Assembly (NCBI GenBank): GCA_021791995.1
Contig: JAJYVN010000049.1
Location: forward strand, 1-13,640
DNA from: Bacillota bacterium
Lineage (GTDB): Bacteria > Bacillota > Sulfobacillia > RBS10-35 > JAJYVN01
Length of the DNA stretch: 13,640 nt
Direction: 5' to 3'
Both the position numbers and the translations under genes were made by a program. Shown one piece after another: positions 13,640 to 13,640 of the stretch; within the stretch, counting starts at the first letter, position 1; each line of letters opens with the position of its first letter. The notes beneath the pieces are model-generated. The model saw only the letters and a program-made list of their open reading frames with translations, searched no databases and was not told the DNA's origin.

Positions 13640-13640
13640 G

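Overview
This 13.6 kb bacterial window is GC-rich (about 60% by eye) and densely coded. It has GTG and TTG starts, strong purine-rich ribosome binding sites, two Tat-type lipoproteins, a further lipoprotein and an LPxTG sortase substrate. These point to a single-membrane (Gram-positive type) organism, such as a GC-rich member of the Bacillota or a relative. The sequence alone does not fix the genus. I saw no rRNA, tRNA, CRISPR array, transposase or insertion sequence.

Layout, left to right. (1) The 3' part of murA (1-573, +). (2) An exported sugar-binding pair on +: a CBM9-like lipoprotein (767-1705), then a family 1 extracellular solute-binding lipoprotein with a duplicated poly-Ser tail (1753-3216). 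It ends at a strong hairpin (3256-3297). (3) Two minus-strand membrane genes: an MsbA-type ABC exporter (4801-6699) and, downstream of it, a GT-C (PMT/ArnT-like) glycosyltransferase (3335-4627). (4) A long plus-strand run starting divergently from the exporter: a cytosolic ABC ATPase (6802-7701), a second ABC-ATPase homologue that has lost every ATP-handling motif (7810-8586), a small four-cysteine lipoprotein (8682-9179), a Gfo/Idh/MocA oxidoreductase (9239-10228) and a xylose-isomerase-like TIM barrel protein (10239-11042). (5) An LPxTG wall-anchored beta-sandwich protein (11243-12196), then a terminator hairpin. (6) The 3' part of a GH31 glycosidase on the minus strand (12278-13639), which runs off the right edge.

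The common theme is carbohydrate handling at the cell surface: capture (solute-binding and CBM9-like lipoproteins, LPxTG protein), hydrolysis (GH31), intracellular oxidation and isomerisation (Gfo/Idh plus TIM barrel) and surface glycosylation and export (GT-C enzyme, ABC exporter). No sugar permease (MalF/MalG type) or ABC-2 permease is visible, so both the solute-binding protein and the ATPase pair are orphans within the window.

The most unusual element is the ATPase/pseudo-ATPase pair at 6802-8586. The second protein keeps the fold landmarks of an ABC ATPase in an intact 258-codon frame. Its Walker A Lys/Ser/Thr, Q-loop Gln, signature, Walker B Asp/Glu and switch His positions are all substituted.
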